Positions 10,372 to 19,308 are shown, counted from the first letter of the stretch. The stretch is 64,000 bases of DNA from Candidatus Gastranaerophilales bacterium (GCA_944324825.1 CALUXU010000006.1:62001-126000), one strand, 5' to 3'. A program made the numbers and translations. The notes: a model not told the origin generated them from the letters alone.

Positions 10372-11067
10372 TTAAATATCAAGTTTGTATCCGCCGCCAT
10401 ATATGGTTGTAATGTATTTTTTATCTCCGGATATTTTAGCGATTTTGCTTCTCAAATGCCTTACATGCACTCTTATTGTTTCAACGTCATCATCCGGTTC
10501 GTACCCCCAAATTTCTTTCAGGAGTTTGGCAGAGGATACCATATTCCCATGATTTTGGAACAAGAGATTGAATATATCAAACTCAATCGGGGTAAGCTTT
10601 GCCACCTTATCATTAATCTTGACGCTGTATGTTTCAGGTAAAAGCGTAATTTCTTTATAATTCAAAAGCTCTTTAACAGCAGCCGTTTCAGGAATCTGGT
10701 TTGAACGTTTCAAAAGGGCACGAACACGCACCTTCAACTCTTCCATTTCAAAAGGTTTAACCAAATAATCATCAACACCTATATCAAACCCTTTTACCTT
10801 ATCATTTAACTGTGAAAGAGCTGTCAGCATTAATATCGGTGTTTCTTTTAATTCCGGATACATCCTGATTCTTTGAGCTACAGTATAGCCGTCAACATCA
10901 GGCATCATAACATCAAGAATAACTAATGAAGGTAATTCCTGTTTGGCGATTGCAAAACCTTCCACACCGTCATAAGCCTGTACAACGGTATAACCGCTCA
11001 ATTCAAGATTAACCTTTATTAATTCGTTTATCGCCCTGTCATCATCAACTACTAATATTTTATTCAT
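10372..11067 (-). CDS. rpaA: OmpR-family response regulator, RpaA-like
   Basis: 231 residues. The receiver domain (1-120) has the acidic pocket at Asp8-Asp10, phospho-acceptor Asp52 (VILDVMMPD), the conserved Thr82 and Lys104 (YLVKPFE). The C-terminal winged helix (~130-231) ends EIWGYEPDDDVETIRVHVRHL and IYGGGYKLDI, and an ELLNYKEITL linker precedes it. These segments track cyanobacterial RpaA, the regulator that in photosynthetic relatives receives circadian output through SasA. No kinase or kai gene is nearby, so the input here is unknown. It is divergent from the kinase gene at 11157. No clear Shine-Dalgarno is seen, and TATTAT lies six bases before the ATG. The assignment to RpaA rather than RpaB or a PhoB-like regulator rests on recalled motifs. 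Confidence 0.9.
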   Translation of the reverse strand: MNKILVVDDDRAINELIKVNLELSGYTVVQAYDGVEGFAIAKQELPSLVILDVMMPDVDGYTVAQRIRMYPELKETPILMLTALSQLNDKVKGFDIGVDDYLVKPFEMEELKVRVRALLKRSNQIPETAAVKELLNYKEITLLPETYSVKINDKVAKLTPIEFDIFNLLFQNHGNMVSSAKLLKEIWGYEPDDDVETIRVHVRHLRSKIAKISGDKKYITTIYGGGYKLDI

Positions 11068-11156
11068 AAATTAATAATAGTATAAAAATTAAAAATAAAC
11101 ACTGGAAAAATTTTTATGTCCTTTGTATCATATAAAAATAAATTGAGAATAACAGT

Positions 11157-12044
11157 ATGAATAATGACGATACAAAAGAGGGCATCTCTAATCTTATATC
11201 ACAAGAGCTGCACTCCAAAGACAAAATACTAAAACCCGACTTCAATCAGAAAACAGGACGTGAACTACTTGCGTTCTATCTTCAAACGAAGTTTAAGCAG
11301 ATACTTGCCTTTGACAAAAAAGCATCTATTCCTGTGTTCATAAATATCAAACCGGATTTTATTGCCAGATTTTCAAAACGTCTTATTAACAAACCTAATA
11401 AGCGTTTTTTAATAGGTATAACCGGAGAATCCGCATCGGGGAAATCAACCATTTGTCGTGAGATACAAAACGTCATACAGAAACTTGATTTACCTGTATC
11501 AATTATTACAACGGATAACTATTTTAATGATATATCGGAGCTCATCTCCAAATACGGCGGTTTTGATAATTTAAGAGATAACGGCTATGATATTGATGCA
11601 CCTCAAAACTTCCAATTAGAGCTATTAAGACATGATTTGGAAAAAGTTGCCTCCGGAGAGGACATATATACACCGGAGTATCTACCAAACGGAACAGGAG
11701 TTTCAGTTCCGCTTTCACAATTCATACCTTCTAAAAAAATTGTTGTGGTAGAAGGTATGGCAACAATGTATGAAGGCATTCAAGACTTGTTTGATGTAAA
11801 AATTTATATTGAAACCGATATTGAGGTCAGAAGAAGAAGATTTTTGACGAGAGCCTGCGACGAGAGAAACCAGGATATGGAAAACGCACTTAAACATTGG
11901 GAATATATTTTATCTGCAGGACAAAAGTACATTATACCTTCAAGAAAAGATATGGATATTATCCTAAACGGCGACTCAAGCCTTGAATACTTCTCTCAAA
12001 TACTTGAATATATACATACAATCACAAACAATTTTGAACAATAA
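11157..12044 (+). CDS. Uridine kinase / phosphoribulokinase-family P-loop kinase
   Basis: 295 residues. The P-loop GITGESASGKST (about residues 85-96) and the following IITTDNYFND segment are typical of the uridine kinase/PRK family. In this family the Asp after the second strand is catalytic. Later are VVVEGMATMYEGIQDLFDVKIYIETD, the core strand that holds the substrate-side acidic residue, and RRRRFLTRACDERN, the lid arginines. An N-terminal extension of ~80 residues has no recognised domain. The substrate could be uridine/cytidine or another small hydroxyl compound; sequence alone does not decide. The ATG lacks a Shine-Dalgarno, but GAGAAT lies six bases upstream, so it may be leaderless. 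Confidence 0.8.
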   Translation: MNNDDTKEGISNLISQELHSKDKILKPDFNQKTGRELLAFYLQTKFKQILAFDKKASIPVFINIKPDFIARFSKRLINKPNKRFLIGITGESASGKSTICREIQNVIQKLDLPVSIITTDNYFNDISELISKYGGFDNLRDNGYDIDAPQNFQLELLRHDLEKVASGEDIYTPEYLPNGTGVSVPLSQFIPSKKIVVVEGMATMYEGIQDLFDVKIYIETDIEVRRRRFLTRACDERNQDMENALKHWEYILSAGQKYIIPSRKDMDIILNGDSSLEYFSQILEYIHTITNNFEQ

Positions 12045-12083
12045 ATCATTCTTTTAATCAATACACAGTTATCGTTGTTAATG

Positions 12084-12089
12084 TATAAT
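12084..12089 (+). promoter_or_regulatory. -10 box (TATAAT) six bases before ATG
   Basis: Perfect TATAAT ending seven bases before the ATG at 12096, with no Shine-Dalgarno between. Transcription would start at or next to the ATG, which suggests a leaderless mRNA. Confidence 0.55.
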
Positions 12090-12095
12090 ACAACT

Positions 12096-13061
12096 ATGAG
12101 CTTACTCGATATAAAAAATTATTCAATGTCATTTCGCTGTGATGGCGGAATATATAAAACATTAAACAATATATCTCTTTCAATACAGCCAAAATCAATG
12201 GTGGCACTTGTCGGAGAATCCGGCTGCGGGAAAAGTATGACGGCAATGAGTATTTTAAGACTTTTACCCAAGAACGCTTTAATAGATTCCGGAGAAATTA
12301 TTTTTGACAATAAAAATATTCTTGACTTAAAAGAGTCGGAAATGCGGGCTATTCGAGGGAATAAAATAGCGCTTATACCGCAAGATCCAATGACATCGTT
12401 AAATCCGTTATACACAATCGGCAACCAACTGTTGGAGGTTATCGAAAAAAACAAATCATTAACAAAACAAGAGGCAATAAATAAAGCCGTAGAGGTTTTA
12501 GATATAGTTAAAATTCCTAAGGCAAAAGAGAAATTAAATTCCTACCCGCATGAATTTTCAGGAGGAATGAAGCAGCGTGCAATTATTGCAATGGCACTGG
12601 CTGCAAATGCCGAACTTATTATCGCAGATGAGCCGACAACGGCGCTTGATGTCACGATTCAAGCGCAAATCATGAATATATTAAACGATATAAAAGAAAA
12701 TCTTGGCACATCAATTCTTTTAATATCCCATGAGCTTAACCTTGTAGGACAATATTCGGATGAAATAAACGTTATGTACTCAGGGCGGATTGTTGAAAAA
12801 GCGCCGTCAAAACTGTTCTTTGAAAAGTCGCTTCATCCTTATTCAACAGCACTTTTAAATTCACTGCCGGCAAACACTCCGCCAAATAACAGGCTAAAAA
12901 CCATTGAAGGTCAGCCGCCAAATATTCAAGAACAAATTACGGGCTGCAGATTTAATCCTCGCTGCGAAAGAATGATAGACAAAATATGCAACGTTAAATC
13001 ACCTTCACTAAAAGAAGTTGAACCTAATCACTTTGTTGAATGCTATCTATATCAAATCTAA
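12096..13061 (+). CDS. ABC transporter ATP-binding protein, oligopeptide/dipeptide (OppD/DppD) type
   Basis: 321 residues from the chosen start (MSLLDIKNY). Walker A is GESGCGKS, the Q-loop is IPQDPMTSLNPL, the signature is SGGMKQR, Walker B is LIIADEPTTALDV and the switch His is in ISHELN. The C-terminal ~60 residues are the oligopeptide-transporter tail, with GCRFNPRC and two more Cys, the cluster common in OppD-type subunits. It would power peptide or nickel import or export at the inner membrane. No permease, partner ATPase or binding protein is adjacent, so it is an orphan here. It overlaps the convergent PQ-loop gene by four bases at 13058-13061. Confidence 0.92.
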   Translation: MSLLDIKNYSMSFRCDGGIYKTLNNISLSIQPKSMVALVGESGCGKSMTAMSILRLLPKNALIDSGEIIFDNKNILDLKESEMRAIRGNKIALIPQDPMTSLNPLYTIGNQLLEVIEKNKSLTKQEAINKAVEVLDIVKIPKAKEKLNSYPHEFSGGMKQRAIIAMALAANAELIIADEPTTALDVTIQAQIMNILNDIKENLGTSILLISHELNLVGQYSDEINVMYSGRIVEKAPSKLFFEKSLHPYSTALLNSLPANTPPNNRLKTIEGQPPNIQEQITGCRFNPRCERMIDKICNVKSPSLKEVEPNHFVECYLYQI

Positions 13062-13384
13062 TGTCTTACTCTTACATGCGCAAGTCTGTTATCTTGTGCA
13101 TACGAAGAATTGAGAACAATAACTTTTTGAGCATCTCTATCCTTATAAAGATAATAAAGGAACATATCTGTTCCAACAAGTGCAAAATTGAGTAAATACA
13201 AGAAAAATACAATATCAGGGTTGTATAAAACTTTATGAATCATACCGCAGACGTAACCTATTTCAACAAGCCAGAGAAAAAATATACTTTTCCCTTTAAC
13301 ATCTTTTGTCTTATAAGTCTTAGCGACTTGGAAAGGCCAGCTTGCACCAAAACATAACATCATTGCGGCTTCAAATATACTCAT
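13058..13384 (-). CDS. PQ-loop/SemiSWEET-like small membrane protein
   Basis: 108 residues with three predicted membrane helices (about 5-20, 32-52, 58-78) and a charged tail. The first helix carries GASWPFQVAKTYKTKDVKGKS, close to the PQ-loop pattern (a Pro in the helix followed by YKTK-x-KGKS). Many bacterial half-transporters of this type dimerise. The substrate is unknown. AAGGAC precedes the ATG. It is convergent with and overlaps the OppD-type gene by four bases. The family call is by motif only. Confidence 0.7.
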   Translation of the reverse strand: MSIFEAAMMLCFGASWPFQVAKTYKTKDVKGKSIFFLWLVEIGYVCGMIHKVLYNPDIVFFLYLLNFALVGTDMFLYYLYKDRDAQKVIVLNSSYAQDNRLAHVRVRH

Positions 13385-13523
13385 AAAATAGTCCTTATTA
13401 AATGTAAATTACACACTTATTATAGTACTATTATTTTTCATTTCAACCCCAATATCACAAAACTTAATTTAATCTTTATATTTTTTATGTTATCATATCG
13501 GAGATGAAATAAGGAGGCATATT

Positions 13524-14021
13524 ATGGCAGACGATTTCAGCATTGATATAGTATCAGGTATTGACCACAATGAACTTGTAAACGCTATCGACCGAGTCAG
13601 AGCGGATTTTTTAAACACTTATCATTTAGGTTCAAATACTCAAATAGACCTAAATCCGGACAAATCAATTACAATAACTACAAATAACAAAAACAGCATA
13701 AAAGAAATATGCGACAGCTTTGAATCACATTTAAATAAAGACGGTAACAGCGTAACCATTAATAATATTGCTTCAAGCGAAACAGGAATAGGCGGAGAAG
13801 TAAAACACATAATTAATATTATAAAAGGATTCACAAAAGATATTGCAGATACAATAGTAGAAGATATCAAAGATTTGAAACTGGAGGTTGAAACAAGTAT
13901 TAACAACAACCAAGTCAGAGTTACGGGTAAAAATCAGACAGATATTGATAACGTTATCAATATGATAAACAACAACAAAAATAAATATAATACACCTATT
14001 CAGATAACCAATAGCAAATAA
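13524..14021 (+). CDS. YajQ-family protein, divergent paralog
   Basis: 165 residues, the normal length of YajQ (DUF520), a two-domain alpha/beta protein reported to bind nucleotides including cyclic di-GMP. It starts MADDFSIDIVSGIDHNELVNAID, like YajQ. The C-terminal hallmark is altered, however: SINNNQVRVTGKNQTDIDNV here against SIQGDQVRVTGKSKDDLQEV in the next gene. Many surface positions have become Asn or Ile. AGGAGG precedes the ATG. It is cotranscribed with the second copy 11 bases downstream. Binding ability may be lost or changed. Confidence 0.88.
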   Translation: MADDFSIDIVSGIDHNELVNAIDRVRADFLNTYHLGSNTQIDLNPDKSITITTNNKNSIKEICDSFESHLNKDGNSVTINNIASSETGIGGEVKHIINIIKGFTKDIADTIVEDIKDLKLEVETSINNNQVRVTGKNQTDIDNVINMINNNKNKYNTPIQITNSK

Positions 14022-14032
14022 GGAGATGACAA

Positions 14033-14533
14033 ATGGCAAAAGACAGCAGTTTTGATGTAGTATCGGAATTTGATAAACAAGAACTTTTAAACGCGGTTGA
14101 CCAGGTAAAAAGAGATTTGCAGTCAAGATTTGATTTGAAAAACTCAAATTCTGATATCGACCTTGAAGCAGATAAAACTATTACAATAACAACCAGCGAC
14201 GATATGAAGCTTCGCAATATTTATGATATTCTTCAAACCAAACTTGTTAAAAGAGGTTTGAGTATAAAAATTCTTGATCCGCAGCCGGTAGAAAATGCAT
14301 TAGGAGGAAATGTCAGACAAGTGTACAACCTAAGAAAAGGCTTAACTCAAGAACTTGCCAAAAAAATTGTAGCTGATATAAAAGACTCAAAATTAAAAGT
14401 TCAAGCATCAATTCAAGGGGATCAGGTAAGAGTTACCGGGAAAAGTAAAGATGACCTGCAGGAGGTAATTAAGCTATTAAGAGGAAACGAAGACAAATAC
14501 GATTATCCGCTGCAGTTTACAAATTACAGATAA
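14033..14533 (+). CDS. yajQ: YajQ-family nucleotide-binding protein (conserved copy)
   Basis: 166 residues matching YajQ throughout: SFDVVSEFDKQELLNAVDQV at the N-terminus, RGLSIKILDP in the middle, and KLKVQASIQGDQVRVTGKSKDDLQ near the end. YajQ homologs are cytoplasmic and have been linked to cyclic di-GMP signalling and RNA or phage transcription effects. The start has AAGGAGATGACAA before the ATG. It lies 11 bases after the divergent paralog and is followed by a strong bidirectional terminator, so the two form a two-gene operon. Confidence 0.93.
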   Translation: MAKDSSFDVVSEFDKQELLNAVDQVKRDLQSRFDLKNSNSDIDLEADKTITITTSDDMKLRNIYDILQTKLVKRGLSIKILDPQPVENALGGNVRQVYNLRKGLTQELAKKIVADIKDSKLKVQASIQGDQVRVTGKSKDDLQEVIKLLRGNEDKYDYPLQFTNYR

Positions 14534-14540
14534 TTAAATA

Positions 14541-14565
14541 ACGGCGGTCTTTATAAGACCGCCGT
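14541..14565. terminator. Bidirectional terminator between yajQ and the Met-rich gene
   Basis: Stem ACGGCGGTCTT/AAGACCGCCGT with a three-base loop, flanked by T/A tracts on both sides. It lies between convergent stops at 14533 and 14604. Confidence 0.88.
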
Positions 14566-14603
14566 TTTCAGGTTAGATTAGTTAATTAGGTTATATTATT
14601 GGA

Positions 14604-15545
14604 TTAAAATTCATGAACTCTTTCTAAATCAGGTTTTTCATCGGATGCTACAAAGATACCTGTTATACCTGATATAATTCCACCGATGATTGCACCAATT
14701 ACTGCACCTTTACCGCCGCCAATTTTAGCACCAACGCCTGCACCGACTACTGCACCAGGAGCTGCACCGCCAACAATCTTACCGGTATTTCTAAGAGATT
14801 CTTTTCCTTCTACATCTTGGATTGAATTACCTGTCATATATGAGATTGTTTGTTCATCATCATTCTGAGTATAGAAGCCCATAGAAATTGCTTTCTTGAA
14901 TCCGTTTTCAAATACTCCGTCACCATAGGTTTCGATATCTTCTCTCAGAGATGAACCATTAACTTGTTCATAGTAATCAATGATTGCTGCTCTGATTGAT
15001 TCTTCGGCATTGATTCTTTCTTCGTGAGTCAATAACTCAGTACCAACCTGTTTCTTGATAGTATCGAAGATTCTGTCAAATGTATCACAAGCGACACGCA
15101 TATCGTTATTGTGAATTGAATGATTCATAGTTTTCAATAAATTATTAAGGATAGAGCTGCCTGTGTTTAGGCTGTATTGGTTACCGCGTTGTTTGAATAC
15201 GAATTGGGTTTGTCGGTCAGATGAATTGTCATAGATGTCGTACATACCATTGGTCCATTTTTTTGCATTGTCAACAATCTTGTCAACATTATTGAACCAA
15301 CCGCCATACATCATAGGGTTCATCATCCCCATTCCCATCATACCCATTCCGCCAGGCATCATCATACCTGCTCCGGCAATACCGGTTGGAGCTGTACCCA
15401 TAGCACCTGCATATGGTGTCCCAAATATTGAGTGTTCAGATTCCATATACTGACTCAACATTGGTCTGTTTAAAAATTGAAACGCACCTTGGGCTTCCAT
15501 ATTTGGGTTCGCCTTTGGAACTGTTACAGATACATCGTTTGACAT
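14604..15545 (-). CDS. Met/Gly-rich protein with C-terminal glycine zipper
   Basis: 313 residues, three parts. Residues ~40-85 are low-complexity Gly/Met/Pro sequence (GMMMPGGMGMMGMGMMNPMM). The middle (~90-240) is a folded-looking acidic region. The C-terminus (~245-300) is a glycine zipper (GGAAPGAVVGAGVGAKIGGG then GAVIGAIIGGIISGITGIF) that should insert in a membrane, followed by a charged tail. GGGAGG lies seven bases before the ATG. No signal peptide is visible. Glycine-zipper tails occur in outer-membrane and pore-associated proteins and in some phage or contractile-system cargo; which applies is unclear. Monocistronic. Confidence 0.75.
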   Translation of the reverse strand: MSNDVSVTVPKANPNMEAQGAFQFLNRPMLSQYMESEHSIFGTPYAGAMGTAPTGIAGAGMMMPGGMGMMGMGMMNPMMYGGWFNNVDKIVDNAKKWTNGMYDIYDNSSDRQTQFVFKQRGNQYSLNTGSSILNNLLKTMNHSIHNNDMRVACDTFDRIFDTIKKQVGTELLTHEERINAEESIRAAIIDYYEQVNGSSLREDIETYGDGVFENGFKKAISMGFYTQNDDEQTISYMTGNSIQDVEGKESLRNTGKIVGGAAPGAVVGAGVGAKIGGGKGAVIGAIIGGIISGITGIFVASDEKPDLERVHEF

Positions 15546-15754
15546 ACAAACCTCCCGGTATAACCTAACCTTAAATAATTTAAATCTAACCTTTACTCTT
15601 ATATAAAGTATTTTTACCAGAGAGAATTGACTTTTTTATTTTCATTTGTTAACAAATGTTTACAAATAAGGGAATTATTAATTATTATAAATAATACAGG
15701 TTCCTTATATAAAATAAGATACCTGTATTATAACTTTTAAACCTGTTAAAAGAT

Positions 15755-17104
15755 TTATTTACCGCGTCTTTTGTAAAAATCTTCAATAAAGCCGGTATTA
15801 AAATTGCCGCTCATAAATACTTCATCCTCAACTATTTCTTGATGGAATGGTATTGTAGTTTTAATTCCGGTAACAACATACTCTTTTAATGCCTGGTACA
15901 TTCTGCGTCTTGCAGCATTTCTATTTTCACCCCAGCAAATAAGTTTGCCTATCATTGAATCATAATAAGGCGGAATAGAATACCCCGGATAAACATGAGA
16001 ATCAACTCTTATACCAAAACCGCCCGGCGCAAAATATCCATCTATTTTACCAGGACAAGGCATAAAGTCTTTATCCGGATCTTCGGCATTAATACGGCAT
16101 TCAATCGCATGACCTCTTAATTGTACCTGATCTTGCGTATAACCGAGTTTTTCACCGGTTGCAACAAGTATTTGTTCTCTTACAATATCTATCCGAGAAA
16201 TCATTTCAGTAACGCAGTGTTCAACCTGTACACGTGTATTCATTTCCATAAAATACCATTTCCCGTCATGGTCAAGCAAGAATTCACAAGTACCTGCACC
16301 TTCATAGTTAATGGCTTTTGCTGCCCTTACTGCAGCAGCACCCATTTCTGCACGTGTTTTTTCATCAATAGCAGGAGAAGGTGCTTCTTCTAAAAGTTTT
16401 TGGTGACGGCGTTGTATTGAACAATCTCTCTCTCCTAAGTGAATAACGTTGCCGTGTTGATCCGCTAAAATTTGAACCTCAATATGTCTTGGATTTTCAA
16501 GATATTTTTCAGCATATACATCAGGGTTTCCAAAGAAGCTTTGTGCTTCGGACTGACAAAGATTAAGGTTAACTTCAACATCCGCATCTTCTCTGCAGAT
16601 TCTCATACCTTTACCGCCGCCGCCTGCAGTTGCTTTCAAAATAATCGGATAACCAACTTTATGCGCAAAAGCCTGAACTTCTTCTACCGTTTTTACAATA
16701 CCTGTACCCGGAGTTACAGGTACATCGTTTTCAATCATTGTCTTTCTTGCAGTAGCTTTATCACCCATTTTCCTCATCGCATCTGCAGTAGGTCCGATAA
16801 ATTTAATGCCGTGTTGGTCACAAATATCAACAAAATCAGCTCTTTCAGACATGAAACCATAACCCGGGTGAATAGCATCAGCACCGGTCATAATTGCAGT
16901 AGACATTATAGCCGGAATACTCAAATAACTTTTATTACTTGGAGCAGGTCCAATACAGTAAGCATCTGTAGCTAATCTAACATGGAGAGAATCCGCATCA
17001 GCCTCAGAATAAATCGCAACAGTCGGAATTCCAAGTTCTCTACACGCCCTGATAACTCTTACAGCAATCTCGCCTCTATTTGCAACTAAAACCTTTTTAA
17101 ACAT
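15755..17104 (-). CDS. accC: Acetyl-CoA carboxylase, biotin carboxylase subunit
   Basis: Carboxylates biotin on AccB with bicarbonate and ATP, the first half-reaction of malonyl-CoA synthesis. The start is MFKKVLVANRGEIAVRVIRA. Other visible motifs are the ATP-grasp glycine loop ATAGGGGKGMRI, HIEVQILAD, ERDCSIQRRHQK and the catalytic EMNTRVQVEH. At 449 residues it is typical. The ATG at 17104 was chosen because GGGAAG lies six bases upstream, whereas the ATG two codons earlier is too close to it. It is the last gene of efp-accB-accC, 64 bases after accB. Confidence 0.98.
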   Translation of the reverse strand: MFKKVLVANRGEIAVRVIRACRELGIPTVAIYSEADADSLHVRLATDAYCIGPAPSNKSYLSIPAIMSTAIMTGADAIHPGYGFMSERADFVDICDQHGIKFIGPTADAMRKMGDKATARKTMIENDVPVTPGTGIVKTVEEVQAFAHKVGYPIILKATAGGGGKGMRICREDADVEVNLNLCQSEAQSFFGNPDVYAEKYLENPRHIEVQILADQHGNVIHLGERDCSIQRRHQKLLEEAPSPAIDEKTRAEMGAAAVRAAKAINYEGAGTCEFLLDHDGKWYFMEMNTRVQVEHCVTEMISRIDIVREQILVATGEKLGYTQDQVQLRGHAIECRINAEDPDKDFMPCPGKIDGYFAPGGFGIRVDSHVYPGYSIPPYYDSMIGKLICWGENRNAARRRMYQALKEYVVTGIKTTIPFHQEIVEDEVFMSGNFNTGFIEDFYKRRGK

Positions 17105-17168
17105 AACCATCTTCCCAATCTTATATAAATTATTCGAGGCTGAGAAAACAGCCCCGAATAAAAACTAA

Positions 17169-17630
17169 TTATTCAACATACATCAGAGTTTGACCGTATT
17201 CAACAGGTTGACCGTCTTTTACACAAATTTCGGTAACCGTTCCGGAGAACTCTGATTCAATTTCATTCATTAATTTCATAGCTTCAACTATACAAACAAC
17301 ATCACCTTGCGAAATAGATTTACCTACTTCAACAAACGGATCTGCATCCGGAGAAGGAGCAGAATAGAATGTTCCGACCATAGGAGATGTGATTGCTTTC
17401 CCTTTATGAGCCTCAGTTTTTGCTGATTCACCTTGAGCAGGAGCAGCTGCTGCTTGAGGTGCAGATTGCGGTGCTGAATATACAGAAGCAGCAGGAGCCG
17501 CTGCAATAACTTCCGGTAAATCTTTTCTTATTGTTATTGCCTGTTCTCCTTCTTCCAGAGATATTTCTGTCAGACCGTTATCTGAAATAACTTTAGCTAA
17601 TTTTTCTATATAATCTACATCAAATTTCAT
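17169..17630 (-). CDS. accB: Acetyl-CoA carboxylase biotin carboxyl carrier protein
   Basis: 153 residues. The N-terminal helical part is followed by an Ala/Pro/Gln-rich flexible linker (~45-75) and the biotinyl domain (~78-153), with Lys119 in VEAMKLMNEIESEF as biotin site. It carries carboxybiotin from AccC to the carboxyltransferase. It lies 21 bases after efp, the gene order commonly seen in cyanobacteria, and is followed by accC. AccA and AccD are not in the window. Confidence 0.97.
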   Translation of the reverse strand: MKFDVDYIEKLAKVISDNGLTEISLEEGEQAITIRKDLPEVIAAAPAASVYSAPQSAPQAAAAPAQGESAKTEAHKGKAITSPMVGTFYSAPSPDADPFVEVGKSISQGDVVCIVEAMKLMNEIESEFSGTVTEICVKDGQPVEYGQTLMYVE

Positions 17631-17651
17631 TTTGTATCCTTCTTAATTCTA

Positions 17652-18209
17652 CTAGCAACGATCCAAGTATTCGTTAGTACGGGTATCAACTCTTATTACG
17701 TCGCCGTTAACAACAAAGAACGGAACGTTAACAACAGCACCTGTTTCCAAAGTTGCAGGTTTAGTACCGCCTTGAGATGTATTACCCTTTTCAGACGGAG
17801 GAGTATCAACAACCTCCAACTCAACGTGAGCAGGAATATCAAGCCCGATGATTTTACCGTCATGGAACAATACTTGAACATTCATATTTTCTTTTAAATA
17901 TTTTTTGCTGTCACCGATATGATTTTCAGGAACAGGAATTTGTTCATAAGATTCCATATCCATCATAACGTAATCATTACCTTCTTTGTAAAGATATTGC
18001 ATTTCACGTCTGTCAAGAGTTGCTTTTGCAACTTTTTCACCGGCTCTGAAGGTTTTTTCAACAACTTGACCGGTTTCAACGTTTTTCAGTTTTGAACGTA
18101 CAAATGCTGCACCTTTACCCGGTTTTACGTGTAAAAATTCTACTACAGACCAAAGTCCGTTATCTAATTGTAATGTTAAACCTGTTTTAAGATCGTTTAC
18201 AGAAATCAT
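17652..18209 (-). CDS. efp: Translation elongation factor P
   Basis: 185 residues, full length, with KOW-like, OB and C-terminal domains. It relieves ribosome stalling at polyproline. The loop tip KPGKGAAFVR puts Lys32 where EF-P is usually modified. No modification enzyme gene (epmA, ymfI) is visible nearby, so the modification state is unknown. The ending VRVDTRTNEYLDRC fits the family. AAGGAG precedes the ATG. First gene of the efp-accB-accC operon. Confidence 0.98.
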   Translation of the reverse strand: MISVNDLKTGLTLQLDNGLWSVVEFLHVKPGKGAAFVRSKLKNVETGQVVEKTFRAGEKVAKATLDRREMQYLYKEGNDYVMMDMESYEQIPVPENHIGDSKKYLKENMNVQVLFHDGKIIGLDIPAHVELEVVDTPPSEKGNTSQGGTKPATLETGAVVNVPFFVVNGDVIRVDTRTNEYLDRC

Positions 18210-18355
18210 AAAAACTCCTTTAGAAATATGTCTTCACTTTTTTCTGATAATAACATAAACCAACTATTTTTCAAAATTAAATGTAAATTATTATTTATCA
18301 AATAGCAAAAAAAAATATTATAATGTTTTAAATAGGTATATAAAAGGTTAGTAAA

Positions 18356-19255
18356 ATGGCAGAAATCCAAGCAGCATCTAATAATTTAATAACGCAAGCA
18401 ATAAATAATACGGCAAAACAAAATACAGTACCGCCCAAAACCGCTGCTGCGATAGCTGATACCTTTGAAAAAACTCTGCCTGATACGAGTAATAAACCTA
18501 AAATAAACAGTAAAACGTTAGCTAAAGTAGTTGATATTGCAACATCAGTATTAGTTTTTGGCGGTTTATTCTTCTTGCCGGATATTATTTTTTCCGTCAA
18601 AAACAAAAAAAGCAAAGGTATTATCGATAAATATAAGAAATTCAAACCGTTTATCGGAGAAACACTTACCTCCCAAAAACAAGAAACACTTAAAAACGGA
18701 AAGCTTAAATTAACGCTTGAAAATATTAAGGGTCGATTCAAATACAACGAAATAATGATTATAGATAAACAAGGCAAAATGAAGCAAAGAATTATAATCA
18801 GAAAAGAAGAACTCCCTAATGGGAAATACATAATCCGAAACGTACGCTCTTATAAAGGAGAAAATCTGACAAACAACAAAGAGTTAGCGCAAAAAGCGGA
18901 TAAGTATTTATTTAAGGAATATAAGAGAACCGCCCCTGTAAATAAAGAATATAAAACCATAGTTAAAAGACAAAATAAAGAAGAAATAGTAACAAACTAT
19001 GTCGGCGCATCTGACAGCAAACCGGTATTCAAATCAACACTTACACCAACACACAAAATAAATACAGCCTTCTTATACGAGAATGATAAGTGTATAGGAC
19101 TGGATAAGCAATTTGTCCCGAGAAACGCCAACGCAGAGCAATACAGCGTTATTAATATTCCGACACAAGGAATACATAACAAAAAATATGATGTAAACAA
19201 AGACGGACAGCAATATGATAAACGATATCTTAATAAATTACTCCAAAACTTTTAG
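18356..19255 (+). CDS. Hypothetical protein with one N-terminal membrane segment
   Basis: 299 residues. The N-terminal ~50 residues are Asn/Ala/Thr-rich. A hydrophobic stretch at ~62-80 (VVDIATSVLVFGGLFFLPDIIF) is followed by a basic, beta-looking soluble domain with repeated Lys/Asn/Thr. Topology could be one-pass with a large C-terminal domain. The pattern of an Asn-rich start, one membrane helix and a basic tail resembles other lineage-specific proteins in this window. AAAAGGTTAG lies before the ATG. A strong terminator follows. No function can be assigned. Confidence 0.7.
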   Translation: MAEIQAASNNLITQAINNTAKQNTVPPKTAAAIADTFEKTLPDTSNKPKINSKTLAKVVDIATSVLVFGGLFFLPDIIFSVKNKKSKGIIDKYKKFKPFIGETLTSQKQETLKNGKLKLTLENIKGRFKYNEIMIIDKQGKMKQRIIIRKEELPNGKYIIRNVRSYKGENLTNNKELAQKADKYLFKEYKRTAPVNKEYKTIVKRQNKEEIVTNYVGASDSKPVFKSTLTPTHKINTAFLYENDKCIGLDKQFVPRNANAEQYSVINIPTQGIHNKKYDVNKDGQQYDKRYLNKLLQNF

Positions 19256-19277
19256 AAAAATATATACAAGTTTCAGA

Positions 19278-19306
19278 AAAAAGGCGGCTTGAATGCCGCC
19301 TTTTTT
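19278..19306. terminator. Bidirectional terminator (hypothetical gene / clpB)
   Basis: GGCGGC/GCCGCC stem extended by A and T runs on each side (AAAAAAGGCGGC...GCCGCCTTTTTT). It lies between the convergent stops at 19255 and 19309 and serves both strands. Confidence 0.9.
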
Positions 19307-19308
19307 CT

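Noticed and set aside
13640-14217. Leftward frames opposite the yajQ pair
   Set aside because: Hydrophobic Ile/Val/Leu-rich shadows produced by the AT-rich yajQ codons; no start signals.
16472-16975. 167-aa rightward reading frame inside accC
   Set aside because: Shadow of accC with no ribosome site and no protein-like pattern.
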